Below, in pieces: positions 34,645 to 42,912 of a stretch of 64,000 bases of DNA. Location: positions 62,001 to 126,000 of the forward strand of contig NZ_JAUJZH010000020.1 of assembly GCF_030486595.1 (NCBI RefSeq), in the 5' to 3' direction. Source of the stretch: Variovorax ginsengisoli (lineage in GTDB: Bacteria > Pseudomonadota > Gammaproteobacteria > Burkholderiales > Burkholderiaceae_C). The position numbers were made by a program, and so were the translations under genes. The notes under the pieces are model-generated. The model was not told where the DNA came from. It was given only the letters and a program-made list of their open reading frames with translations, and did no database searches. Each line of letters starts with the position of its first letter. The stretch's first letter is position 1.

Positions 34645-35211
34645 TCAGCTTGGCTGTCTGGATGGGGCTGCGCCCGAAGGCACCGAGTAGGTGAGCTCCG
34701 CAAAGCCCGGCCCGACGAACTTCGCCGCCGTGAGTTGCAAGGACGGCGACACGATGCGACGCGGAAGCAGGGGCCTGCCCGAGCCCAGCGTCACGGATCC
34801 GACCTGGACAATGACTTCGTCGAGCAGTCCGGCGTCATGAAACTGCCCGACCAGGTCGCCGCCGCCGACGAGCCAGATGTTCTTGCCCCCGGCGGCCCGC
34901 TTCATGGCATCGTGCACCGGCCGCACATCGCCTCGGACGAAGTGGATGGGGGCCGAGGGAACACCGGGCAATTCGCGGCTGCTGAACACCCATGCGGGTT
35001 GCGAGTAGGGCCATGCGGCCCCCGCCCCGACGACGTGGCGCAGCATCCATTCATAGGTCGACGATCCCATCGCGAGTGCACCGACGCCCCGGATGAAAAC
35101 GGGGTAGCTGGTGTCGTTGATGTCACCGAGCGGGAACAGCCATTCCAGCGAATGGTCGTCCGTGGCGATGAATCCGTCCAGGCTGCAGGCGGTGTAGTAC
35201 TGGGTCTTCAT
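34645..35211 (-). CDS. dihydrofolate reductase/RibD C-terminal family protein
   Basis: This 188-residue protein is of the DHFR/RibD-C fold. It starts MKTQYYTACSLDGFIATDDHSLEWLF, then has FIRGVGALAMGSSTYEWML, the NADPH-site region KNIWLVGGGDLVGQFHDAGLLDEVIVQV, and GSGRPLLP near the end. These YyaP/YwjB-type reductases have no known physiological substrate. The ATG at 35211 was chosen; the longer frame has no family sequence upstream. Confidence 0.88.
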   Translation of the reverse strand: MKTQYYTACSLDGFIATDDHSLEWLFPLGDINDTSYPVFIRGVGALAMGSSTYEWMLRHVVGAGAAWPYSQPAWVFSSRELPGVPSAPIHFVRGDVRPVHDAMKRAAGGKNIWLVGGGDLVGQFHDAGLLDEVIVQVGSVTLGSGRPLLPRRIVSPSLQLTAAKFVGPGFAELTYSVPSGAAPSRQPS

Positions 35212-35402
35212 GCCTCGACATGATAGGTCGTGATACGCACCCGAACGCGCCAGCCCTCGATCTCGCCGACGGCCGGTTCCCACGTGCAGCGGGGGTGGTG
35301 GCGCACAGGGCGCCATGCCCCCGGTCCTTACGGTTCGAGCAGAACGTGGGCCGAGGGCCGGTTCGTCGAGCAAGACCCATCCACTTGAAAAGGACAATCA
35401 CC

Positions 35403-35864
35403 ATGAAGAAGCAACAACACGCCAATCGCATCCTTCTCGGCACTCTGCTGGCCGGCGCCTTGGCGGCAGGCGGAGGCGCGCATGCCCAAGCGATCGCGAC
35501 GCCGAACCTGGGCGTGGGCGTCGCTGCCGGCGCCGGCGTCGACGCCAACGTCAAACCGGTTCCGAAGCAGACCGCCGGCGCGGATGCCCGCGTGCGCACC
35601 GACGCGGCCGCGGCGGCCGCTCGCAGCAAGACTGGCGCAGGCGTTGGTGTCGGCGCCGGAGCCGGTGTCGGTGCGGGTACCGGGATGCACGCACCCGCCA
35701 CTGGCGGTTTGGACAGCACCGCAGGCGGCGCGATCGGCGGCGTGACGAACACCGTGGGCGGCACGCTGGGCGGCGTGGCGGGCTCCGCCGGCGGCTTGGC
35801 CGGCTCGGGCGCGAAGCTCGACGGCCAGGCTCAGGGCGCAGGCTCGGTCGGCGTGCAGAAGTAG
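35403..35864 (+). CDS. Gly/Ala-rich secreted protein, unknown
   Basis: This 153-residue protein has a Sec signal (MKKQQHANRILLGTLLAGALAAGGGAHA). The mature chain is almost entirely Gly, Ala, Val and Thr, with runs such as GAGVGVGAGAGVGAGTG and GGTLGGVAGSAGGLAGSG. Low complexity prevents family assignment. It resembles short Gly-rich envelope proteins of Burkholderiales. The start has AAAGGA upstream. Confidence 0.7.
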   Translation: MKKQQHANRILLGTLLAGALAAGGGAHAQAIATPNLGVGVAAGAGVDANVKPVPKQTAGADARVRTDAAAAAARSKTGAGVGVGAGAGVGAGTGMHAPATGGLDSTAGGAIGGVTNTVGGTLGGVAGSAGGLAGSGAKLDGQAQGAGSVGVQK

Positions 35865-35879
35865 CCCAAGGGCGCGGCT

Positions 35880-37031
35880 TCAGGCCGCGGGCACGGCCGC
35901 GCCCACCTGCTGGTACACCCCCAGCTCGAAACCCATCAGCGTCTCGACGACGGGCATGTCGAAGAAGGGCAGCAGCTGCGTCATCAGCACGCCGCCGATG
36001 CCCTTCGCGCGGTCGATCCAATAGTAGGAATTGAAGACACCGGCCCAGTCGCCGGTGCCGTTGCTGCGCATGCCCGGCAGGTCGGCCAAGGTCAGATGGA
36101 AGCCCAGGCCCCAGCCCTGCGGGACCGGCAGTCCGGGCACGTCGTTCGACAGTTCCGGCACGGTCGACTTCATCAGCGCCGGCAGCTGGATCCGGCCGAT
36201 GTGGTTCTGCAGTGCCAGCTCGACCGTGGCCGGTTTCAGGATGCCGGCGCCGTCGTTGAGCCAGGCCTGCACGAAGCGGCCGTAGTCCTGCACCGTGCCA
36301 TAGGAGCCGTGGCCGGCGGCTTCCCATTCCGAGCTGGCCGGCAGGTCGAGCGCCGAGGGCGCGAGCTTGCCGTCGGGCTGGCGCTGCATCACGCGCAGCA
36401 GGCGCCCGCGCTGTTCGGGGCTGGGTTCGAAGGTCGAGTCGTTCATGCCGAGCGGCCCCCAGACGAACTGGCGCAGGTAGCTGCCCAGGCTCTGGCCCGA
36501 GATCTTTTCGACGATCAGGCCCAGCCAGTCGGTGTTGACGCCGTACTCCCAGGCGGTGCCCGGGTCGTTGACCAGCGGCGCCGACAGGCTGCGCTTCAGG
36601 CCCGACAACGGGTTCGGCTCGCCTGTCACCGCGTGGTAGCGCAGCAGCTTCTCGTTGGTGAAGAAGTAACCCAGCCCTGCCGTGTGCGTCATGAGCTGGC
36701 GCACCGTGGCCTGGCTGGCGGGGGGCCGCAGGCGCGGCGTGTCGCCGTCGAAGCCGTCGAGCACCAGCAGCCGGCCGAACTCCGGCAAGACCGATTCGAC
36801 GGTGGCATCGAGGCCGAGCCGCCCTTGCTCCACGAGCTGCAGCGCGGCCGTCGTGGCCGCCGCCTTGGTCATCGACGCATTGCGGAACATGCTGCGTTCA
36901 TTCGCTTCGCCGGCGGCGTGATGGAACAGCTGGCCGTTGCGATCGACCACCACCGCCGCCACGCCGTGCAGGGCGCCCTTGGCGACTGCTGCGTCCAGAA
37001 CGGCCGCGATGGCCGAACCATTGAATGCCAT
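35880..37031 (-). CDS. serine hydrolase, class C beta-lactamase-like
   Basis: This 383-residue protein has the beta-lactamase/transpeptidase fold with SMTK (SxxK) at about residue 64 and YGVN (YxN) at about 176. The typical LRQFVWGPLGMNDSTF and the C-terminal SNGTGDWAG in the KTG position are also present. There is no signal peptide, so it is likely cytoplasmic: an esterase or EstB-like enzyme rather than an antibiotic resistance enzyme. The ATG at 37031 was chosen because the extended frame lacks family sequence. Confidence 0.9.
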   Translation of the reverse strand: MAFNGSAIAAVLDAAVAKGALHGVAAVVVDRNGQLFHHAAGEANERSMFRNASMTKAAATTAALQLVEQGRLGLDATVESVLPEFGRLLVLDGFDGDTPRLRPPASQATVRQLMTHTAGLGYFFTNEKLLRYHAVTGEPNPLSGLKRSLSAPLVNDPGTAWEYGVNTDWLGLIVEKISGQSLGSYLRQFVWGPLGMNDSTFEPSPEQRGRLLRVMQRQPDGKLAPSALDLPASSEWEAAGHGSYGTVQDYGRFVQAWLNDGAGILKPATVELALQNHIGRIQLPALMKSTVPELSNDVPGLPVPQGWGLGFHLTLADLPGMRSNGTGDWAGVFNSYYWIDRAKGIGGVLMTQLLPFFDMPVVETLMGFELGVYQQVGAAVPAA

Positions 37032-37170
37032 GATCGTCTCCTTGTCTCGAGGTGATGAAGCCGCGAGCCCCATTTTTTGCTGCGCGGGCGGAGCATTCTG
37101 CGCCAACCCGGCGGCAGTTTGGCGTACGCTTGCGCCGGCTCGCCCGCCGCCGGATTCAAGGGGCACGCGC

Positions 37171-38382
37171 ATGAACAGATTGCTCGAGATCGGCTTCGAC
37201 CCTGCAGGGCATTGGCTCCTGGACGGCGTTGCGCTGGACTTTTCGCTGGCGCGGCATTCGACCCAGCGCAACATCCTCTATGCGTTCGTGTGCGACGGCC
37301 AGGTCATGTATGTCGGCAGGGCGGTGCAGCCGCTGGCCCGGCGCATGGCCGGCTACCGAAGGCCGGCGCCGACGCAAAGCACCAACGCCCGCAACCACAA
37401 GAACATCCGGGCCCTGCTCGAGCGCGGCTCGGCGGTCGAGATCCTGGCCCTGCCCGACAACGGCCTGCTGCACTATGGCCAGTTCCACCTGAACCTGGCC
37501 GCCGCCCTGGAGGACGACCTCATCCGGGTGATCGATCCGCCCTGGAACGGCGGCCAGGTGGACGACGGCGTGCATCCCCCGGCGACGCCCGAGGAGCGCG
37601 CCCGCGGCGAGGAGGACGGGACCGAGCCCGCGGCCTCCGCCGTCGGCGGCTTCACGTTCATCCTCCAGCCCACCTACTTCGCGCAGGGCTTCTTCAATGT
37701 CGGCGTTGCGGCCCAGCGCCTGCTGGGCCAGGACGGCGAGACCCTCGAGATGTTCCTGGGCGACGATCCGCAGCCGATCCTCGGCACCATCAACCGCCGC
37801 GCCAACACCAACGGAACGCCACGGATCATGGGCGGGGTCGGTCTTCGCAACTGGTTCCAGGCGGCGGCCACGGTGTCGGCATCGATCTCGGTGGAGGTGC
37901 TGTCGCCGACGTCGATCCGCCTGCGCGCGCCGCCGAGGCAGCCGCAGGAGGCCGGATCGGCACTCGGCATCGAGCGGACCACGCAGGCCGCCATCTGGCC
38001 CCGCCGCAAGGAGTTCCACGTTCTGACCTACGCCGAGGGAGGGCTGGCGCCCCTGAGCACCTATGCGCGGGAATACGGCATCGACAGCACGACCCTGAGC
38101 GACTTCGCGGACGACGTCAACCGGCTGGGCGAACCCGGGTCGCTGCACCCGCGGGCACCGGTGAGCGCCGTTCCGCGCGCGCTGGTGCGCGCCGCCGAGG
38201 ACCCGATCGCCCTGAGGGACCAGATCGTCGCCTTCCTGCATGCCAATGAAGCCACCATTCATGCGAGCAGGCTGCTGCTCGACTTCCGGGCGCCGGGTGT
38301 CGCGCCCTTCGTGATCACGGCGATCGAACTGGCCCTGGCCAGCGCGGCGCCCTTGCTCGAAGAGGTCGTGGTCGTCGAATGA
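37171..38382 (+). CDS. GIY-YIG nuclease fused to an unidentified C-terminal domain
   Basis: This 403-residue protein has an N-terminal GIY-YIG nuclease domain. LYAFV and MYVGR (residues 36-50) are the GIY and YIG strands, an Arg-rich helix follows at about 51-63, and Glu114 with PPWN at 123-126 completes the site (LEDDLI...PPWN). A central domain (about 155-260; PTYFAQGFFNVG, GTINRRANTNGTPRI, SISVEVLSPTSIRL) looks like a B3/EcoRII-N-type DNA-binding barrel, but I am not certain. The C-terminal 140 residues are unassigned. It stands alone, with no methyltransferase adjacent. Confidence 0.75.
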   Translation: MNRLLEIGFDPAGHWLLDGVALDFSLARHSTQRNILYAFVCDGQVMYVGRAVQPLARRMAGYRRPAPTQSTNARNHKNIRALLERGSAVEILALPDNGLLHYGQFHLNLAAALEDDLIRVIDPPWNGGQVDDGVHPPATPEERARGEEDGTEPAASAVGGFTFILQPTYFAQGFFNVGVAAQRLLGQDGETLEMFLGDDPQPILGTINRRANTNGTPRIMGGVGLRNWFQAAATVSASISVEVLSPTSIRLRAPPRQPQEAGSALGIERTTQAAIWPRRKEFHVLTYAEGGLAPLSTYAREYGIDSTTLSDFADDVNRLGEPGSLHPRAPVSAVPRALVRAAEDPIALRDQIVAFLHANEATIHASRLLLDFRAPGVAPFVITAIELALASAAPLLEEVVVVE

Positions 38383-38383
38383 C

Positions 38384-38426
38384 GAACGCAGCTCGAGAAC
38401 AGGCTGTTCAAGCGCCTCGTGCGTTC
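38384..38426. terminator. possible bidirectional terminator
   Basis: GAACGCA (38384-38390) and TGCGTTC (38420-38426) are 7-bp complementary arms, with a nested GAAC...GTTC. It lies between the convergent GIY-YIG gene and pobA, partly overlapping the pobA stop. No T run is present. Confidence 0.3.
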
Positions 38427-39606
38427 AAGCCTCGACGGGCAGCCCGGTGAAGTTCTCGGAGAACTGAAGGCGCCCGGCTGGCGTGCCGGTCATGTAGTCG
38501 AGGTCTGCACGCTTGAGGCGCCGCGCGAAAACGCTGTCGCCCGAGAACCGATGAACCATCGTGCACAGCCCGCCGGAAAAGCGCTGCACCAGCCACATGC
38601 GCTTCAGGCAGGTCTGCGAATAGCGTGCCAGAAGGCCTTCGTCCGCACGCCGGTAGTACGCGGTCAACGCGCGGCCCAGCACCTTGACGTCAGCCATCGC
38701 AGAGTTCAGACCCTTGGCGCCCGTGGGCGGCACGATGTGCGCGGCATCGCCGGCCAGGAACAGCCGGCCGTGCTGCATGGGCTCCGACTGGAAGCTGCGC
38801 ATGGCGGTCACACCTTTCTGGGTGATCCGCCCCTCGTTGATGGGTGGCATGCCCGGCACATCGAGGCGCTGGTGCAACTCGGACCAGATGCGGTCGTCCG
38901 ACCAGTTGTCAGGGTTCTCGTCCGGCTCGCATTGAAGGTACAGCCGAGTCACGCTGGGCGAGCGGATGCTTTGCATCGCGAACCCGCCTTCGTCGCAGCC
39001 CCAGACCACTTCGTTGGTCGAGGGTGCCGCCTCCGCAAGGATGCCGAGCCAGCCGAACGGATACACCCGGTCGCAAGTCTTGAGCACGCTGGGCGGTATC
39101 GCCCCGCGACTGATCCCGCGAAACCCGTCGCAACCGACCACGAAATCGCAATGCAGTTCGCGCGGCGCGCCGTCCTGCGCGTAGTGCAGCACGGGGCGCG
39201 CGGTATCGATGCCTTCGATGCGCTCGACCGGCGTATCGAAGCGCATTTCGGCGCCGGCGCGCAGCCGGGCAGCCATCAGGTCTGCGACAACCTCGTGCTG
39301 CGGATACACCCACGCGCTGCGTCCGCCCGTGGCTTCGTGGAAGTCGATTCGATGCGACTCGCCGCCGAAGCGAAAGTCGATGGCGTGCTGCTCCAGGCCG
39401 ACGCTGGCAATGCGACCGCCAAGGCCGACCTCCCTGAGCATCTCGACGGTGCCATGCTCGAGGACCCCGGCTCGCAGCCGACCTTGCACGTGTTCGCGCC
39501 CGGCGCGTTCGATGATCACCGATTCGATCCCCTCCAGATGGAGCATGTGGGAGAGCATCAATCCCGCCGGACCCGCACCGACGATGCCTACCTGTGTGCG
39601 ATTCAT
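38425..39606 (-). CDS. pobA: 4-hydroxybenzoate 3-monooxygenase
   Basis: PobA hydroxylates 4-hydroxybenzoate to protocatechuate, using FAD and NADPH. The 393-residue protein has the FAD-binding GAGPAGL at about residues 10-16 and the substrate-loop RLRAGVLEHGTVEMLRE. The DG motif CDGFRGISRGAIP and FLAGDAAHIVPPTGAKGLN, where the ribityl is bound, follow. Length matches Pseudomonas PobA (394). Its ATG overlaps the ligB stop (ATGA), so the order ligA-ligB-pobA is one operon: hydroxylation followed by 4,5-cleavage. Confidence 0.93.
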   Translation of the reverse strand: MNRTQVGIVGAGPAGLMLSHMLHLEGIESVIIERAGREHVQGRLRAGVLEHGTVEMLREVGLGGRIASVGLEQHAIDFRFGGESHRIDFHEATGGRSAWVYPQHEVVADLMAARLRAGAEMRFDTPVERIEGIDTARPVLHYAQDGAPRELHCDFVVGCDGFRGISRGAIPPSVLKTCDRVYPFGWLGILAEAAPSTNEVVWGCDEGGFAMQSIRSPSVTRLYLQCEPDENPDNWSDDRIWSELHQRLDVPGMPPINEGRITQKGVTAMRSFQSEPMQHGRLFLAGDAAHIVPPTGAKGLNSAMADVKVLGRALTAYYRRADEGLLARYSQTCLKRMWLVQRFSGGLCTMVHRFSGDSVFARRLKRADLDYMTGTPAGRLQFSENFTGLPVEA

Positions 39607-40442
39607 GCGTCCCCCTGCAGCGTGATCAGCCCCATGCCGGTCGTCATCGGCGCGTAGTCGTTGCGATGGATCCGACGCACGTTGTCGGGCAACGCGCCGC
39701 GCATCACGAGCCACATGATCAGTTCGATGCCTTCCACTCCGAATTTCTCCATCAGCTGCTGGTGCGTGAGCTGCAGCAGGCTGTCGGGGTCGGACTCGAT
39801 CCGCTCCAGGAAGTCCAGGTCGTTCTCCGTGTGCATGGCTCCGAACTCCGTGCCGGTCAACTGGTGCGACATGCCGCCCGTGCCGATGATCGCCACGCGG
39901 ATGTCGCGCTCGAAAGACGCGACCGCTCTGCCAATCGCCTGGCCCAGCCGATGGCAACGGCGCGCGGTCGGCAATGGATGCTGCAACACGTTCACGGCGA
40001 TCGGGATCGTCGGCACGGGCCAGCTCTCGCCGTGCTCGAAGCACAGGTGCATCGGCACCAGGAAGCCGTGCTCGACGCGCATCTCCTGGCAGATGGTGAT
40101 GTCGAATTCGTCATAGACCAGCGAGCGACACAGATGTTGCGAGAACGCCAGGTCCCCCGGAATGACCGGCAAGGGCCTGACGCCGAAGCCCTCGTCGGCA
40201 ATGGCGTAGCTTTCCGCGCAGCCGACCGCAAAGGTCGGGTACTTGTCAAAGAAGAAATCCGCGCCGTGATCGTTGTAGACCATGATGGCGGCGTCGACCT
40301 CCATCTCTTTCAGCCAGGCGCGCACCGGCACGTAGGCGTCGAAGAGCGGCTTCCAGGCCGGCGTGCTGTCGCGACCCCGGTCGTACGCCCCGCCGATCGA
40401 AGGCACGTGGGAGGTTCTGATCCCTGCAACGATGCGTCCCAT
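39603..40442 (-). CDS. ligB: protocatechuate 4,5-dioxygenase, beta subunit
   Basis: This 279-residue catalytic subunit belongs to the LigB/PmdB group of class III extradiol dioxygenases. It starts MGRIVAGIRTSHVPSIGGAYDRG with the iron-site histidine in TSHVPS, then VYNDHGADFFFD with a second, and VPIAVNVLQHP-like and GMSHQLTGTEFG segments. It cleaves protocatechuate between C4 and C5, or gallate in some relatives. It begins at the ligA stop (TGATG). Downstream pathway genes (ligC/pmdC and beyond) are not in the window. Confidence 0.93.
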   Translation of the reverse strand: MGRIVAGIRTSHVPSIGGAYDRGRDSTPAWKPLFDAYVPVRAWLKEMEVDAAIMVYNDHGADFFFDKYPTFAVGCAESYAIADEGFGVRPLPVIPGDLAFSQHLCRSLVYDEFDITICQEMRVEHGFLVPMHLCFEHGESWPVPTIPIAVNVLQHPLPTARRCHRLGQAIGRAVASFERDIRVAIIGTGGMSHQLTGTEFGAMHTENDLDFLERIESDPDSLLQLTHQQLMEKFGVEGIELIMWLVMRGALPDNVRRIHRNDYAPMTTGMGLITLQGDA

Positions 40443-40801
40443 CAGACGGCCTCTCTCTGGTTGCGGGTGGAGAGAAATTGCTCGTAGCTTTCGCCACGCA
40501 TCTGGGCACCCATGTGATAGAGCCCGTTGCGCGTCACCACGCCCAGCTTGATCAGGAAGTAGATGTTTCCGCCAGCCGCCAGGAGGCCCGGGAAGTCGCG
40601 TTTGCGCATCAGTTCCTTCTCGTCGTCCGTGAGGGAGTAGGCCGCCATGAAGGCTTCCTCGTCCCGTGCGCAGGCGTCGCGGTTCTGCGCCTGCGACAGT
40701 GCATTGCACATCTTGTTGATGCGGTAGCCGCGCCACGATGTGCTCAAATCAAAAACGTCGGAACCCGCCACTCTGGCATCGCGCTCAAGCTGCTGAATCA
40801 T
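40442..40801 (-). CDS. ligA: protocatechuate 4,5-dioxygenase, alpha subunit
   Basis: LigA is the small subunit that completes the active site of LigAB. The 119-residue protein has LSTSWRGYRINKMCNALSQAQNRDACARDEEAFM and GLLAAGGNIYFLIKLGVVTRNGLYHMGAQMRGESYEQFL, both typical of LigA. I chose the ATG at 40801, which has AAAGGG about nine bases upstream; the longer frame has no Shine-Dalgarno. It is the first gene of the ligA-ligB-pobA operon. Confidence 0.9.
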   Translation of the reverse strand: MIQQLERDARVAGSDVFDLSTSWRGYRINKMCNALSQAQNRDACARDEEAFMAAYSLTDDEKELMRKRDFPGLLAAGGNIYFLIKLGVVTRNGLYHMGAQMRGESYEQFLSTRNQREAV

Positions 40802-40855
40802 CACCCATCGCCCTTTCGTCATGGAAGTTGCGGGCGAGTCTAGGAGTCGATGCGG

Positions 40856-40874
40856 TAGTTCTTCTATACAACTA
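40856..40874. promoter_or_regulatory. candidate MarR operator between ligA and the marR gene
   Basis: TAGTTCTTCTATACAACTA has TAGTT/AACTA inverted arms, with additional matching inner bases. It lies in the 87-bp space between the divergent ligA and marR starts, where it could overlap both promoters. MarR proteins typically bind such dyads. Confidence 0.5.
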
Positions 40875-40888
40875 TCGATCCTGCTGTC

Positions 40889-41422
40889 ATGTCGTTCGCC
40901 CAGCCTGTCGTCGTCGAGGACCTCCTGAACTACAAGCTCAGCCGCCTGCTCGCCAGCAGCGGCGCCATGGTCACGAGGCTGTGCGAAGGCCGCTATGGCA
41001 TCACCCGGCGCGAATGGCGGTTGATCTGCATGCTCGCGTCGCAAGACGGCCTGTCCCCCTCTGCGCTGGCGCAACGTGCCCATCTCACGCGCGCGCGAAT
41101 CTCACGCCACGTTGCCGACCTGACCGAAAAGAAGCTGGTGACGCGCCAGATCGTTGCGACCGACAAGCGCCGCTCGAGGATTTCGCTCACCGCCGCCGGA
41201 CGAACCATCCATGACGAGCTGTTTCCGAAATCCGTGGCGTTCAACAACAGGGTGCTCGGCGCGCTGTCGCCTGCCGAGCTTCGGAAATTCGATGCCACCT
41301 TGCAGAAGCTCACGGATGTCGCGGACGCATTGAATGCCTCGGTCGTCCCGGAAGAAAAGGCCGATCGCCGGCATGGAGGCAGCCGTCGTTTCTCTCGCGC
41401 CACCTTCGACAGCCGCTTGTGA
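40889..41422 (+). CDS. MarR-family regulator
   Basis: This 177-residue regulator has the MarR wHTH (ITRREWRLICMLASQDGLSPSALAQRAHLTRARISRHVADLTEKKLVTRQIVATDKRRSRISLT). The C-terminus is extended, ending in a basic tail (RRHGGSRRFSRATFDSRL). It is divergent from ligA-ligB-pobA and is probably the aromatic-responsive repressor of that operon, comparable to other MarR regulators of phenolic catabolism. No pobR-like AraC/IclR gene is present. Confidence 0.88.
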   Translation: MSFAQPVVVEDLLNYKLSRLLASSGAMVTRLCEGRYGITRREWRLICMLASQDGLSPSALAQRAHLTRARISRHVADLTEKKLVTRQIVATDKRRSRISLTAAGRTIHDELFPKSVAFNNRVLGALSPAELRKFDATLQKLTDVADALNASVVPEEKADRRHGGSRRFSRATFDSRL

Positions 41423-41488
41423 CGATGCCGCCACCTCTCGAATGAAGTACTAAAATACTCGCCCCTCAAATCTGCAAGGAGAGTCGCC

Positions 41489-41884
41489 ATGGGTACTCCC
41501 ACCGAGATTGCGAAGCAGGGCTACGCCGCGTTCGGCCGCCGTGACATACCGGCGCTGCTCGAGCTCCTTGCCGATGATGTGGAATGGCGGTTCCTGGCCA
41601 GCCCGGAAACCGGCACGCCCTACGGCGGAACCTGCAGGGGCAAGCAGCAGGTGGCCGAGTTCTTCGGCAAGCTGGCGCAGGCCGACGAGATCCTGGAGTT
41701 CGAGCCGCGCGAGTTCCTCGAAGGCCCCGGCCACGTGACGGTGCTGGGCCGCACCAAGGGCCGGGCGCGCCCCGACGGCAAGGTGCACGAGACCGAATGG
41801 GTCCAGGTCTTCAACTGGAAGGACGGCAGCAAGATCAGCCGCTGGGTCGGCACTGCGGACACGGCCGCCCGGCTCGCCAAGTAG
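41489..41884 (+). CDS. SnoaL/NTF2-like protein
   Basis: This 131-residue protein has the NTF2-like (SnoaL) cone fold: EIAKQGYAAFGRRDIPALLELLADDVEWRFLASPETGTPYGGTCRGKQQVAEFFGKLAQ, then WVQVFNWKDGSKISRWVGTADTAARL. Such proteins are small hydrolases, isomerases or ligand carriers. No neighbour defines the role. It is convergent with a LysR gene, three bases apart. Confidence 0.87.
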   Translation: MGTPTEIAKQGYAAFGRRDIPALLELLADDVEWRFLASPETGTPYGGTCRGKQQVAEFFGKLAQADEILEFEPREFLEGPGHVTVLGRTKGRARPDGKVHETEWVQVFNWKDGSKISRWVGTADTAARLAK

Positions 41885-41887
41885 GCC

Positions 41888-42784
41888 TCAGCGCCCGCCG
41901 CTCTCGCGGATCTGCCCGATCAGCACCTCGAGAAAGGCGGCCGCCGGCGGCGCGACCGGCCGCGTCGGATGCGAGACGCAGACCAGCTCGCGCGCCAGCG
42001 CCGGGCCGACCACCCGGTGCGCCCGCAGGCTGCCCTCCGCCAGCCGGCTGCGCACGGCTGTGCGCGGCAGCAGCGCGGCGAGTTCGGGCCGCTGCTGCAC
42101 CAGCTGCATGATCGCGCCCAGCGAATCGACCTCCCAGGCGCAGTGCAGCTGCAGGCCGGTGGCCTCGCAGGCGCTCTCGACGATCGCCCGCAGGCCGTGC
42201 TGGCGCGTCGGCAGCACCAGCGGCATCTTCACGGCCTGGCGAAAGCCGACCTGGGCCGGCAGCGGCCGGTGCGAGGTCGCGGTGACCAGCACCAGGCCCT
42301 CGCGCAGCACCGGCTGCGCCTTCAGCATCAGCCGCCGCGGCTTGTTGACGATCGCGGCGTCGAGCTGGCCCGCGGCCACGCCCTGCACCAGCGCCTCGGT
42401 GTAGGCCTCGGTCACCGAGACGCGCACCTGCGGGTGCCGGGACGAGAACGCGAGCAGCGCCGGTGCCAGGATGTCCTGCGCGATGCTGGCCGGCAGGCCG
42501 ATGCGCGCGTGCCCGGCCAGTTCGCTGCTGGTCGCGAGCAGCTGGGCCCGCGCCCGTTCGAAATCCGCCAGCACGGGCAGGAACAGCGCGTACATGTGGG
42601 TGGCATGCTCGGTCGGCGTCATGCCCTTGCTGCCGCGCACGAACAGCTGGCGGCCGAGCTCCTCCTCGAGCTTCGCGATCTGCATGCTCAGCGCCGGCTG
42701 CACGATATGCAGCCGCTGGGCGGCCCGGGTCACCGAGCCCTCCTCGTAGAGGCAGACGAAGTACTGGATCTGTCGCTGGTCCAT
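41888..42784 (-). CDS. LysR-family transcriptional regulator
   Basis: This 298-residue LysR protein has wHTH FVCLYEEGSVTRAAQRLHIVQPALSMQIAKLEEELGRQLFVRGSKGMTPTEHA and a NAC/Cbl-like effector domain. It is divergent from a Bug receptor-SDR-dehydrogenase cluster across 128 bp that contain a LysR-box-like dyad, so it probably activates that cluster in response to the imported substrate. Confidence 0.92.
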   Translation of the reverse strand: MDQRQIQYFVCLYEEGSVTRAAQRLHIVQPALSMQIAKLEEELGRQLFVRGSKGMTPTEHATHMYALFLPVLADFERARAQLLATSSELAGHARIGLPASIAQDILAPALLAFSSRHPQVRVSVTEAYTEALVQGVAAGQLDAAIVNKPRRLMLKAQPVLREGLVLVTATSHRPLPAQVGFRQAVKMPLVLPTRQHGLRAIVESACEATGLQLHCAWEVDSLGAIMQLVQQRPELAALLPRTAVRSRLAEGSLRAHRVVGPALARELVCVSHPTRPVAPPAAAFLEVLIGQIRESGGR

Positions 42785-42812
42785 GCGCTACGGTATCAGT
42801 TGGATTGATGGC

Positions 42813-42828
42813 AATGTCAGAAAACATT
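42813..42828. promoter_or_regulatory. candidate LysR box
   Basis: AATGTCAGAAAACATT has 5-bp inverted arms (AATGT/ACATT) around six bases, in the space between the divergent LysR and Bug receptor genes. Its position suits activation of the receptor gene. Confidence 0.5.
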
Positions 42829-42912
42829 ATTTGACCTGATTGCCTTGCATTCCTAGATTAGGGCCACGGCGCGCCTTCCGCGGGACGCGCCGACCCAACA
42901 GGAGACAACAGG

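Noticed and set aside
35880..37031. Beta-lactamase resistance gene
   Set aside because: The SxxK and YxN motifs show the fold, but the protein has no signal peptide and resembles EstB-type esterases; resistance is not supported.
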